From the NCBI RefSeq assembly GCF_004121075.1, contig NZ_RHLN01000005.1, positions 1-64,000 on the forward strand: 64,000 nt of DNA, given 5' to 3'. This stretch comes from Lutibacter sp. HS1-25 (lineage in GTDB: Bacteria > Bacteroidota > Bacteroidia > Flavobacteriales > Flavobacteriaceae). Made by a program: the position numbers and the translations under genes. Below the pieces are notes generated by a model, which was not told where the DNA came from, ran no database searches, and was given only the letters and a program-made list of their open reading frames with translations. The first letter of the stretch is position 1. Each line of letters opens with the position of its first letter. This document shows, in pieces, positions 19,549-28,257 of this stretch.

Positions 19549-20715
19549 ATGATTAAAGTAGGTTTACTTGACGGACAAACAATTCAGGCATTGATATTTG
19601 CCAAACAGCTTAAAAAAGCTGGATATAGTGTTACGTTATTTTGTGACACTAAATTGTCTTATGGATACCATACAAGATATGCGGCTCATAAAGTTTTAGC
19701 GCCTTCAACACAACATGAAACTTTAGAGTTTCATAAATTTCTTTTAAACTTTTTGAATAATAATAAATTGGATGTAATTGTTCCAATGAACGATTATTCA
19801 GCAAAATATTTAAGCGAAAATAAAGAAGAATTACAAAAATTAGTTCGTTTTTTAATACCTGATAAAGATGTATTTATGAAAGGTTATGATAAAAATAAAT
19901 TGATGAAAATTTGTAATCAAAATCATTTTCCACATCCAAAAACAATAGATCTTTCAGCTTTAAATAAAGGTGAAGTAGTCTCAAATTTTACATTTCCAGC
20001 TTTAATAAAACCCAATGAAACTACAGGTGCTCGTGGATTTATGAAAGTAAATTCTTTTGACGAATTGTGGTTAAATTACGATGCTATTTTTAATGAATTT
20101 GGTCATTGCCATTTGCAAGAATTTATTCCGCCAGGTGGAAAGCAATATAAAGTTCAAATTTTAATAAAAGATCAATTAGTTATAGATAGCACAGTAATAG
20201 AAAAAATACGATTTTACCCAATTCAGGGTGGTAGTAGTTGTTTTAATAAAACTATTATAAACCACAATTTGGTAACTATTTGTACAAATGTTTTGAAAGT
20301 AATTAATTGGGAAGGTTTTGCTGATTTTGATTTGATTGAAGACCCTAGAAATGGCGATATTAGTATTATGGAAATAAACCCTAGAGTACCTGCTTGTATA
20401 AAAGCTTCGGTAGTTTCAGGAATCGATTTTCCAAATGCAATTGTAGCTTTATCTTTAAATAAAAATACAACAAAATACACCTATAAACCAGATAAGTATT
20501 TGAGGTATTTTAGTATGGATTTACTTTGGTTGTTTTCAAATAAAAATAAATTACCAGCATTTAAAAACTGGGCTAAAAAACTATTTTCAGCAAAACATTA
20601 TTTGCAAGATGGCGATTTATTGGATCCATTGCCATTTGTAATTGGATCTTATGCAGGTTTGGTAAAGCAGTTAAATCCTAAATTTAGGGAACAAAAAAAA
20701 GGAATGAATATATGA
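19549..20715 (+). CDS. ATP-grasp ligase (carboxylate-amine ligase type)
   Basis: The 388-residue protein has the three parts of an ATP-grasp fold: an N-terminal Rossmann-like domain (KVGLLDGQTIQALIFAKQL), the ATP lid with FPALIKPNETTGARGF at about 150-165 (binding Lys), and the metal-binding MEINPRVPACIKASVVSG at about 280. These enzymes form an amide or ester through an acyl-phosphate. In a polysaccharide locus it may attach an amino acid or other acid to a sugar (inference). It overlaps the deacetylase gene by 4 bp (ATGA), suggesting that the two act together. Confidence 0.87.
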   Translation: MIKVGLLDGQTIQALIFAKQLKKAGYSVTLFCDTKLSYGYHTRYAAHKVLAPSTQHETLEFHKFLLNFLNNNKLDVIVPMNDYSAKYLSENKEELQKLVRFLIPDKDVFMKGYDKNKLMKICNQNHFPHPKTIDLSALNKGEVVSNFTFPALIKPNETTGARGFMKVNSFDELWLNYDAIFNEFGHCHLQEFIPPGGKQYKVQILIKDQLVIDSTVIEKIRFYPIQGGSSCFNKTIINHNLVTICTNVLKVINWEGFADFDLIEDPRNGDISIMEINPRVPACIKASVVSGIDFPNAIVALSLNKNTTKYTYKPDKYLRYFSMDLLWLFSNKNKLPAFKNWAKKLFSAKHYLQDGDLLDPLPFVIGSYAGLVKQLNPKFREQKKGMNI

Positions 20716-21560
20716 ATATTTTAACATTTGATATTGAAGATTGGTTTCATTTATTGGATAATGACTCTACCAAAACAGAAGTAGAATGGGAGAGGTATGA
20801 AACTCGTATATACCAAAATATGGATAAAATATACAACGTTTTAGAAAAAAAGAATACCAGAGCTTCCTTTTTTGTAGTTGGATGGATGGCAAAAAAATAT
20901 CCTGATGTTGTAAAAGAAATTTCAGATAGAGGATACGATATTGGTAGTCATACGCATTTACACCAACTAGTTTATGAACAAAGTAGGATTTCTTTTTTTA
21001 ACGATGTAGAAAAATCAATTAAAACCATTGAAGATTGCACTGGTAAAAAAGTTAAAATGTTTAGAGCCCCAGGATTTTCTATAACCGAAAAAAATAAATG
21101 GGCATTTGAAGTTTTATATGAATTAGGAATTGAAATTGACTCGTCGGTTTTTCCAGCTAAAAGATCACACGGAGGTATGCCTTCGTATGGTGTTTCAGAA
21201 CCTTCAATTTTAACGTATAACGGAATTTCATTAAAAGAGTTTCCTATCAATATTTATAATTGTTTTGGTAAAAATATTATATTTTCTGGAGGTGGTTATT
21301 TTAGAATTATGCCTTATATGTTGTTAAAAAAATGGACAAAACAAAGCAATTATGTAATGTCATATATGCACCCAAGAGATTTAGATCCGGATCAACCAAT
21401 GATTAAAGAACTGTCTATTCCAAGAAAAGTAAAGTCTTATGTAGGTTTAAAATCGGCTCAAAGAAAATTTGAAAATTGGTTGTCAGATTTTGAATTTATT
21501 GATATTTGTGAAGCAAATTCTAAAATTGATTGGAATATTGCTAAGAAAGTGATAATTTAA
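20712..21560 (+). CDS. Polysaccharide deacetylase (NodB domain, XrtA/PEP-CTERM-type)
   Basis: A 282-residue carbohydrate esterase 4 protein. The first catalytic motif is FDIEDWFH at residues 5-12 (Asp pair and His), the metal-binding His motif is GSHTHLH at about 77-83, and the later motifs are FRAPGFS at about 116 and SYMHPRDLDPDQP near 215-227. This arrangement with the DUF3473 tail is that of exopolysaccharide-locus deacetylases. No signal peptide is visible, so the substrate is probably a lipid-linked precursor or sugar intermediate on the cytoplasmic side. It overlaps the ATP-grasp gene. Confidence 0.93.
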   Translation: MNILTFDIEDWFHLLDNDSTKTEVEWERYETRIYQNMDKIYNVLEKKNTRASFFVVGWMAKKYPDVVKEISDRGYDIGSHTHLHQLVYEQSRISFFNDVEKSIKTIEDCTGKKVKMFRAPGFSITEKNKWAFEVLYELGIEIDSSVFPAKRSHGGMPSYGVSEPSILTYNGISLKEFPINIYNCFGKNIIFSGGGYFRIMPYMLLKKWTKQSNYVMSYMHPRDLDPDQPMIKELSIPRKVKSYVGLKSAQRKFENWLSDFEFIDICEANSKIDWNIAKKVII

Positions 21561-21579
21561 TGTTTTAAAATAAATAAAG

Positions 21580-22677
21580 ATGTTTGATCAAATAGTATTA
21601 AATACCGAAATGATGGGAGGTGTAATTATACTAATTTCCTTCTTTTTAGTATATTTTATAATTCCAAAGGTAATTTGGATCAATCAGTATCGTAATTTAA
21701 TGGATGATCCTGACTATAGGAGTTCGCATAAAAGATCAACACCTACAATGGCTGGTTTTTCTTTTTTTATATCTCTTCCTATTGTTTTATTTTTTATATC
21801 AAATTGGGATCAGGATTTAATAGGTGTAAACTACTTGGCAAGTATTACTATTATGTTTGCTATTGGGTTAAAAGATGATTTGGCCAGATCTACACCTAGT
21901 GCAAAAATTGCAGGAGAAGTAATTGCTATATTTTTTATTCTTTTTAATACAAATATGCATATTTCATCATTAGAAGGCTTTTTAAATATTTATGAAATAC
22001 CAAAATTTCTTGCCAATATTTTAATTGTCTTAACTATTTTAACAGTTATAAATGCATACAATTTAATTGATGGTATAGATGGTTTAGCAGCCTCCATAGG
22101 AGTTACTATTTTTAGTATTTATGCACTAATTTTTTATGTAATAGGTTTGTATTTTTATTTTCTATTAAGTTTAAGTTTAATAGGTATGTTAATTGCATTT
22201 TTGAGGTATAATATATCCAATTCTGATAAAATTTTTATGGGAGATACAGGCTCATTAATTGTAGGTTTTAGTATTGGTTTTTTAACGCTTAAGTTCTTGT
22301 CAATGAATCCTTTAGAATTTAATCATTTTACATTTTTACCTGAAAATAAAATAATTATTGTTGTAGCTATATTGTGTATACCTTTATTTGATACATTTAG
22401 AGTTATTGTTATTAGACTACTTCAAAAGAAAAGTCCATTTTACCCAGATAGAAACCATATGCACCATGTATTAATAGACAATGGTTTTTCACATTTTAAT
22501 GCAAGTTTTTTTCTTGCAGGCTCAAATTACATAATTGTACTTATACTAATTTATGGATCGTCATTATTTAATAGTTTTATTATGCTTGGTGTTTTAATAT
22601 TGATATATACTTTATTTATATTGATGTTTTATAAATTAAAACAAGTAGTTTTGATGAAAAATAAACAGAATAGCTAA
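21580..22677 (+). CDS. Undecaprenyl-phosphate N-acetylhexosamine-1-phosphate transferase (MraY/WecA family)
   Basis: A 365-residue protein with about 10-11 membrane helices. The cytoplasmic loops carry the family motifs: DDLARSTPSAKI (Mg-binding Asp pair) near residue 103, NAYNLIDGIDGLAAS near 165, MGDTGSLIVG near 220 and PDRNHMHHVLID near 295. It transfers an N-acetylhexosamine-1-phosphate to undecaprenyl phosphate and would start assembly of the repeat unit. It is the only initiating transferase seen in the locus. A TagO or WecA substrate preference cannot be chosen. Confidence 0.95.
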   Translation: MFDQIVLNTEMMGGVIILISFFLVYFIIPKVIWINQYRNLMDDPDYRSSHKRSTPTMAGFSFFISLPIVLFFISNWDQDLIGVNYLASITIMFAIGLKDDLARSTPSAKIAGEVIAIFFILFNTNMHISSLEGFLNIYEIPKFLANILIVLTILTVINAYNLIDGIDGLAASIGVTIFSIYALIFYVIGLYFYFLLSLSLIGMLIAFLRYNISNSDKIFMGDTGSLIVGFSIGFLTLKFLSMNPLEFNHFTFLPENKIIIVVAILCIPLFDTFRVIVIRLLQKKSPFYPDRNHMHHVLIDNGFSHFNASFFLAGSNYIIVLILIYGSSLFNSFIMLGVLILIYTLFILMFYKLKQVVLMKNKQNS

Positions 22678-22741
22678 TTATGAAATAAATACCGTACAAT
22701 CAATAAATTATCAAATAATATAAATTTAACACAATCAACAA

Positions 22742-23497
22742 ATGAAAAAGTCAAGAATACATTATTTAGCATTAATTGGGGTAATTTTACTCTTATCATC
22801 TTGTGCATCGCCAAAAAAAATAGTTTATTTTTGGGATCAAGAGGGTGAAGTAAAAAGTGCCGATTTAATTGATTACCAACCTCGTATACAGCCAGGAGAT
22901 GAACTTAAAATAAATATTTCTGGTTTAAATATGGAAGCTGCTTTGCCATTTAATTTATATGAAGTTTCTAATAGTACCAATGCACAACCAGTAACATATA
23001 TAGTAAGTGAAGAAGGTAAAGTTAATTTTCCTGTTCTTGGTGAAATATTGGTGAAAAATAGTACGACTAAAGAAATTTCAGACAAACTTACAGAATTATT
23101 GGTGTCTTATATTAAAGATCCTATTGTAACCGTAAGACTGGTTAATTTTAAAATAGCTGTTTTGGGTGAAGTAGAGAATCCAGGTACATATCCTGTAACA
23201 AATGAACGCGTTTCAATTTTAGATGCACTTGGTATGGCTGGTGATTTAACAATTCATGGTAAAAGAGAAAATGTTTTATTAATTAGAGAAAAAGATAAAA
23301 AAAGGACATATATAAAATTAGATTTGACCAAGCACAATTTTTTTAACTCACCTTATTTTTATTTAGCTCAAAATGATGTTCTTTATGTTGAACCAAACAA
23401 AACTAAAGTAAACTCATCAAGTGTTGGTGCAAATACAGGTGTAATTATTTCATCTATTTCAATTTTAATTTCATTAGTAGCAATACTTTTAAGATAA
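22742..23497 (+). CDS. wza: Polysaccharide export lipoprotein, Wza type
   Basis: An outer-membrane export protein of 251 residues. It has a lipoprotein signal with the lipobox LLSSCASP (Cys21), the polysaccharide export domain (QPGDELKINISG, FPVLGEILVKNSTTKEISDKL) and one SLBB domain (FKIAVLGEVENPGTYPVTNERVSILDALGMAG). A C-terminal hydrophobic helix (TGVIISSISILISLVAILLR) ends the protein, as in other Bacteroidetes versions that are shorter than Escherichia coli Wza. It is adjacent to wzc with an 10-nt gap, the usual export pair. Confidence 0.95.
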   Translation: MKKSRIHYLALIGVILLLSSCASPKKIVYFWDQEGEVKSADLIDYQPRIQPGDELKINISGLNMEAALPFNLYEVSNSTNAQPVTYIVSEEGKVNFPVLGEILVKNSTTKEISDKLTELLVSYIKDPIVTVRLVNFKIAVLGEVENPGTYPVTNERVSILDALGMAGDLTIHGKRENVLLIREKDKKRTYIKLDLTKHNFFNSPYFYLAQNDVLYVEPNKTKVNSSSVGANTGVIISSISILISLVAILLR

Positions 23498-23507
23498 TAT
23501 TTACCAT

Positions 23508-25856
23508 ATGAGAAATGAAAATCCTATTGATTTTTTGTTAAGTGAAGATAAGCCTGTTAATTATAGAGCAATCATACAAAAATACCTGCAAAATTGGAAG
23601 TGGTTTGCATTAGGTTTATTTGTAACTATAACAATTGCATTTATTGTTTTAAGATATTCTCAAAATCAATATTTAGTTTCAACTACTATTTTAATTGATG
23701 ATTCAGAAAAAGGTGGAACACCAGCAGAACTTGCTGCCTTTGAAGATTTAGGATTGGTTACAAGTTCTAAAAAATCCATTGATAATGAATTAGGTATTTT
23801 AAATTCTCGAAACTTAATGGAAAGTGTCGTAGAGGATTTAGGTATAAATGTTACTTATTATACAAAAGGTAAGGTGAATACAATAGAACATTATAAAAAT
23901 AATGTACCATTTAAAATTAACTTTTTTATACAAGATTCTTTATTATTTAAAATCGATACTTCTTTTGCTATTAGTGCTATTTCTGAGTCAAAGTTTTTGT
24001 TAATAAACACAACAACAGAACAAGAAAAAGAGTACTTATTTGGGGAAACTATTAAAACTAAATTTGGAGAAATAAATATTACACCTAATTTACTTAACAA
24101 TGTTGAATTAAAAGATGATTTAATTGTTGTAATATCACCCGTTAGCGAAGTTGCCGAAGGTATTCGAAAAAATGTTAAAATGGAGTTATTAGACAATTCA
24201 AATTTAATTGAAATTAGTTTAACGGGGCCTTTAAAACAAAAATCAATAGATATATTAAATACTCTGGTAAAAATATACAATCAAAATGCTGTTGATGATA
24301 AAAGAAAAATTGGTGAAAATACAAGTGCTTTTTTAAATGAAAGACTGGCTTTAATTGAAAAAGATTTATCAAATACAGATAAGGATATTGAGTTGTTTAA
24401 AACTACAAATCAATTGACTGATATTACATCAGAAGCTTCATTGGTAGTTGGTAATAATGATAAAATTGAGAAAGATATTTTACAAATTAAAACACAATTG
24501 CGTTTAGCCGATTATGTTGCAGATTATTTAAAAACCAATAACGACCAGTTAATTCCTTCAAATTTAGGCTTAAATGATGGTGCTGTAAGTTTAAATACTG
24601 AAAATTACAACAGATTATTGCTTGAACGTAACAGAATTTTGAAAGGTTCGGGACTTAAAAACCCTGTTGTACTTAATTTAGATGATCAATTAAATCAGCT
24701 AAGAGCTAGTATTTTGCAAGGTTTGGTAAATTTAAAATCATCTTTAAATATATCTTTACAAGAAGCTTACAATCAAAAATATGCAGCTTCATCTAGAATT
24801 GGAGATGTTCCAAAACACGAAACTCAATTTAAAGATATTCAACGTCAGCAAACTATTGTTGAAACTGTGTATTTATATTTATTACAAAAAAGAGAAGAAA
24901 ATTCAATTGCACTTTCTGTAACAGTTCCAAATTCTAAAATTATAGATACTGCTGGAGGTAGTGATACACGTGTATCTCCTAAACCAATTTTAATTCTTTT
25001 AATTGCGGGTGTAATGGGGCTAGTTATTCCGTTTTTAGTGTTGTTTGTTATATTTATGCTCGACGATAAAGTACATACAGCAAAGGAAATTGAAGCTGCT
25101 ATTAGAGCTCCATATATAGGTGATATTCCTGAAATTAAAAATAAAAGTATAGTTCTTACAAAGCAAAATGTTGAAAATATTTCTGAAAGTTTTAGAATGT
25201 TAAGATCAAATATCTTATTCATGCTTTCTAAAATTAAAGATAGAGGAAAAGCAGTATTTGTAACTTCAACAATTAGTGGAGAAGGTAAATCTTTTATAAG
25301 CGCCAATTTGGCTGCAGTTTTAGCATTGTCTAATAAAAAGGTGTTGCTTATTGGTGCAGACATTCGAAAACCAAAATTGAAGGAATATTTAGAAATTAAA
25401 ATTGAAAAAGGTCTTACTCATTACTTAATGGATGAGGATTTAAATGAATCTGATATTATATTTCGTTCAAAAGAATTGAATATTGATGTTATTGACACAA
25501 CTGTTATTGCTCCAAATCCTTCAGAAGTTTTATTATTAAACGAAAGATTTGATCAGTTGATAGCTTTTGGTAAAGCAAATTATGACTTTGTAATTGTTGA
25601 TACGGCTCCTGTAAAAGTAGTTACGGATACTTTTTTAATAAGTGAAAATGCCGATTTATTTATTTATGTAATTCGTGCTAATTATTTGGAAAGACAATTG
25701 TTAGAATTACCTGAAAAGTTATATCAAGAAAAAAGGTTGCCACATATGACTACAGTTTTAAACTATGCTGAATTAAAAAAGGGATATGGATATGGCTACG
25801 GTTATGGTGAACATTTTAACAAAGAACCTTGGTATAAACGTATTTTTTCAAAATAA
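23508..25856 (+). CDS. wzc: Polysaccharide co-polymerase with tyrosine autokinase domain, Wzc type
   Basis: A 782-residue inner-membrane protein. The N-terminal Wzz domain has a first helix at about residues 30-50, a long periplasmic coiled coil (about 250-440) and a second helix near 490-515. The cytoplasmic BY-kinase has Walker A ISGEGKSFISANLA, Walker A' VLLIGADIRKPKLK and Walker B FVIVDTAPV. The C-terminus has a Tyr cluster (KGYGYGYGYGEHF), the autophosphorylation tail. It controls chain length and export together with Wza. It ends the locus, followed by a strong terminator. Confidence 0.97.
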   Translation: MRNENPIDFLLSEDKPVNYRAIIQKYLQNWKWFALGLFVTITIAFIVLRYSQNQYLVSTTILIDDSEKGGTPAELAAFEDLGLVTSSKKSIDNELGILNSRNLMESVVEDLGINVTYYTKGKVNTIEHYKNNVPFKINFFIQDSLLFKIDTSFAISAISESKFLLINTTTEQEKEYLFGETIKTKFGEINITPNLLNNVELKDDLIVVISPVSEVAEGIRKNVKMELLDNSNLIEISLTGPLKQKSIDILNTLVKIYNQNAVDDKRKIGENTSAFLNERLALIEKDLSNTDKDIELFKTTNQLTDITSEASLVVGNNDKIEKDILQIKTQLRLADYVADYLKTNNDQLIPSNLGLNDGAVSLNTENYNRLLLERNRILKGSGLKNPVVLNLDDQLNQLRASILQGLVNLKSSLNISLQEAYNQKYAASSRIGDVPKHETQFKDIQRQQTIVETVYLYLLQKREENSIALSVTVPNSKIIDTAGGSDTRVSPKPILILLIAGVMGLVIPFLVLFVIFMLDDKVHTAKEIEAAIRAPYIGDIPEIKNKSIVLTKQNVENISESFRMLRSNILFMLSKIKDRGKAVFVTSTISGEGKSFISANLAAVLALSNKKVLLIGADIRKPKLKEYLEIKIEKGLTHYLMDEDLNESDIIFRSKELNIDVIDTTVIAPNPSEVLLLNERFDQLIAFGKANYDFVIVDTAPVKVVTDTFLISENADLFIYVIRANYLERQLLELPEKLYQEKRLPHMTTVLNYAELKKGYGYGYGYGEHFNKEPWYKRIFSK

Positions 25857-25880
25857 AAACTTGAATTAAATTTTAACCTA

Positions 25881-25914
25881 AAAAAAACTCTCAATAATTT
25901 GAGAGTTTTTTTTT
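25881..25914. terminator. Bidirectional terminator between wzc and thrC
   Basis: AAAAAAACTCTCAA (25881-25894) pairs with TTGAGAGTTTTTTT (25899-25912) around a 4-nt loop, with T runs on both strands. It ends both the polysaccharide operon (+) and the threonine operon (-). Confidence 0.9.
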
Positions 25915-25952
25915 AGATTTTTTGATAAAAATATTTAACAAAGTATAGTCAA

Positions 25953-27248
25953 TTATTTCAATAAAAAATCTTTTAATTCATTGTAAGTAGAAATTTCTAT
26001 CGCTATTTTATCCTTTTCAATAACTTCTAAAATTTGTGGAGGAAATTCAATTGTTTCATTTAAAACAGGTTCAACAACATCTAAAAATTTTACAGGATGC
26101 GCTGTTTCTAAAAATATACCTTGCGCACTGTTAGCGTGTAAATATTTTTTCAATCCTAAATAACCAACTGCACCATGTGGATCTGCAATATAACCTGAAA
26201 TTTTCTTAATTTCTTTCATTGCATCACGTGTTTCATCATCAGTAAAAGCATAAGAAGAAAGGTGTTTTTTCAACAATTCATCATTGTTTCCATAAATTTC
26301 TTGAATACGAATAAAATTACTTGGATCACCAACATCCATCGCATTTGAAATAGTTTGTTTAGATGGTTTTGGAGTGTATATGCCTGTTTCTAAGTAATTT
26401 GGAACAATGTCGTTGATATTTGTTGAAGCTACAAAATGTTCAATAGGCAATCCTAGTTGTTGAGCCATCATACCTGCACAAATATTACCAAAGTTTCCGC
26501 TTGGTATAGAAAAAACTAATTTTTTCTTTTTATTTTTAAGTTGCTTGTACGCAAAAAAGAAATAAAACATTTGTGGTAACCAACGAGCAACGTTAATTGA
26601 GTTTGCTGAAGTTAAATTTTTAGAATTGATTAATTCAGGATCTAAAAAGGCTGTTTTAACCATAGCCTGACAGTTGTCAAATGTGCCATTAACCTCTAAA
26701 GCTTTGATATTTTGACCTAAAGTTGTTAACTGTTTTTCTTGTACATCACTAACTTTTCCGCTTGGATATAAAATAACCACATCAACACCATCAACACCTA
26801 AAAAACCACTAGCAACTGCACCTCCAGTATCTCCTGAAGTAGCAACTAAAACAGTAACTTTTGTAGCATCTTTGGCTTCTTTATTAAAATAGCCAAAACA
26901 ACGAGCCATAAATCTAGCCCCAACATCTTTAAAAGCCATTGTTGGGCCGTGGAATAATTCTAAACTAGAAATATTTTTTTCAATTTCAACAACAGGAAAA
27001 TCAAAACACAATGTTTCATTAATTATTTCTTTTAATTCTTTTTCAGGAATTTCATCACCCACAAACTGTTTAATTACTTCATAAGCAATTTCTTCATTTG
27101 AAAAATATTCAATATGGTTGAAAAAATCTTTTGATAAAGGTGTAATACTTTCAGGAAAATACAAGCCTTTATCAGGAGCTAATCCTTTAATTACGGCATC
27201 TTTAAAAGATACATTAGGTGCTTTTTTATTTAAACTATAATAGTTCAT
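25953..27248 (-). CDS. thrC: Threonine synthase
   Basis: Converts O-phosphohomoserine to threonine, the last step of the pathway. It is a PLP enzyme of 431 residues. FHGPTMAFKDVGARF carries the cofactor Lys (K107), ATSGDTGGAV is the PLP phosphate-binding segment and SIPSGNFGNICAGMMAQ the second conserved block. It follows thrB after 82 nt; in the gap GAGTCTA and TAGACTC (27273-27279 and 27300-27306) form an inverted repeat that may control processing or translation. The terminator at 25881 ends the operon. Confidence 0.97.
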   Translation of the reverse strand: MNYYSLNKKAPNVSFKDAVIKGLAPDKGLYFPESITPLSKDFFNHIEYFSNEEIAYEVIKQFVGDEIPEKELKEIINETLCFDFPVVEIEKNISSLELFHGPTMAFKDVGARFMARCFGYFNKEAKDATKVTVLVATSGDTGGAVASGFLGVDGVDVVILYPSGKVSDVQEKQLTTLGQNIKALEVNGTFDNCQAMVKTAFLDPELINSKNLTSANSINVARWLPQMFYFFFAYKQLKNKKKKLVFSIPSGNFGNICAGMMAQQLGLPIEHFVASTNINDIVPNYLETGIYTPKPSKQTISNAMDVGDPSNFIRIQEIYGNNDELLKKHLSSYAFTDDETRDAMKEIKKISGYIADPHGAVGYLGLKKYLHANSAQGIFLETAHPVKFLDVVEPVLNETIEFPPQILEVIEKDKIAIEISTYNELKDFLLK

Positions 27249-27330
27249 AACTTATTTTTTAATCGTTGTTTAGAGTCTAGTTTTTTTACTCAACAGATTT
27301 AGACTCCACTAAATCAATATATTAATTATT

Positions 27331-28254
27331 TTAACTAAGAACTTTAATTCCTTGTTTATTTATTTTTGAAATATGAATATCGTAATCAATTCCAACTTTT
27401 TCATAGACAGATTTCATAGATTCTGCTACTTTAATAGCTGTTTCTTCGCCTTTGCTCAATGCAAAAATTGAAGGTCCCGAACCAGAAATACCACAACCCA
27501 ATGCGCCAGCTTTTAAAGAATTTTGTTTAACAGCGTCGTAAGCAGGAATTAATATTGAGCGAATTGGTTCAATAATATAATCTTCTAACGATCTTCCAAT
27601 TAAATCGTAATCTTCAGTATATAAGCCACTTATCAATCCTCCAACATTTCCCCATTGTTTAATTGCATCTTTTAAAGGAATATTGGTTTTTAAAATTTCA
27701 CGAGCATCAGAAGTTTTAACTTCAATTTGAGGGTGAATTACAGTTGCATACAATTCACTTGGTGTATTTATGCTTATAATATCTAAAGGTTGAGAACTTC
27801 TAACCAAAGTAAAACCGCCAAAAAGGGCAGGAGCTACGTTATCTGCGTGAGCAACACCTGTAGCTAAACGTTCACCTTCCATAGCAAAACGAACCAAATC
27901 TGTGTTACCAAAAGGTTTTCCAAGTAATTCATTAATAGCCCAAACAGCGCCTGCAGAACTTGCAGCGCTACTACCAATACCACTTCCAGGTTTTATACGT
28001 TTGTCTATTTCAATTTCAAAACCAAAATCGGTTTCAGTTTCAGCTAGTAGTGCCAAAGCTGCTACTCCAGCTACGTTATTTAAAGTTTCTAAAGGTAATT
28101 TTTGACCAATAATTTTGGTAATTACAACACCTTTTTTTGAGACTTTACGAATGGTCATTTCATCACCAACTGTATCTAAAGCCAAACCCAAAACATCAAA
28201 ACCACACGAAACATTCGCTATAGTTGCAGGGCAAAATATTTTTAGTTCATTCAT
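27331..28254 (-). CDS. thrB: Homoserine kinase
   Basis: Phosphorylates homoserine with ATP. A 307-residue GHMP kinase with the phosphate loop PGSGIGSSAASSAGAVWA at about residues 89-106, the N-terminal ATIANVSCGFDVLGLA and the C-terminal GALGCGISGSGPSIFAL, all at the family positions. It begins 3 nt after the thrA stop and is coupled to it. It lies in the order thrA-thrB-thrC known from enterobacteria. Confidence 0.97.
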   Translation of the reverse strand: MNELKIFCPATIANVSCGFDVLGLALDTVGDEMTIRKVSKKGVVITKIIGQKLPLETLNNVAGVAALALLAETETDFGFEIEIDKRIKPGSGIGSSAASSAGAVWAINELLGKPFGNTDLVRFAMEGERLATGVAHADNVAPALFGGFTLVRSSQPLDIISINTPSELYATVIHPQIEVKTSDAREILKTNIPLKDAIKQWGNVGGLISGLYTEDYDLIGRSLEDYIIEPIRSILIPAYDAVKQNSLKAGALGCGISGSGPSIFALSKGEETAIKVAESMKSVYEKVGIDYDIHISKINKQGIKVLS

Positions 28255-28257
28255 AAT

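Noticed and set aside
24845-25363. 172-codon antisense frame in wzc
   Set aside because: It lies within the intact kinase coding region, whose motifs are all conserved; composition explains the open frame.
27273-27306. Terminator between thrB and thrC
   Set aside because: The GAGTCTA/TAGACTC stem has a 20-nt loop and no following T run on the minus strand; ending here would cut off thrC from its operon.
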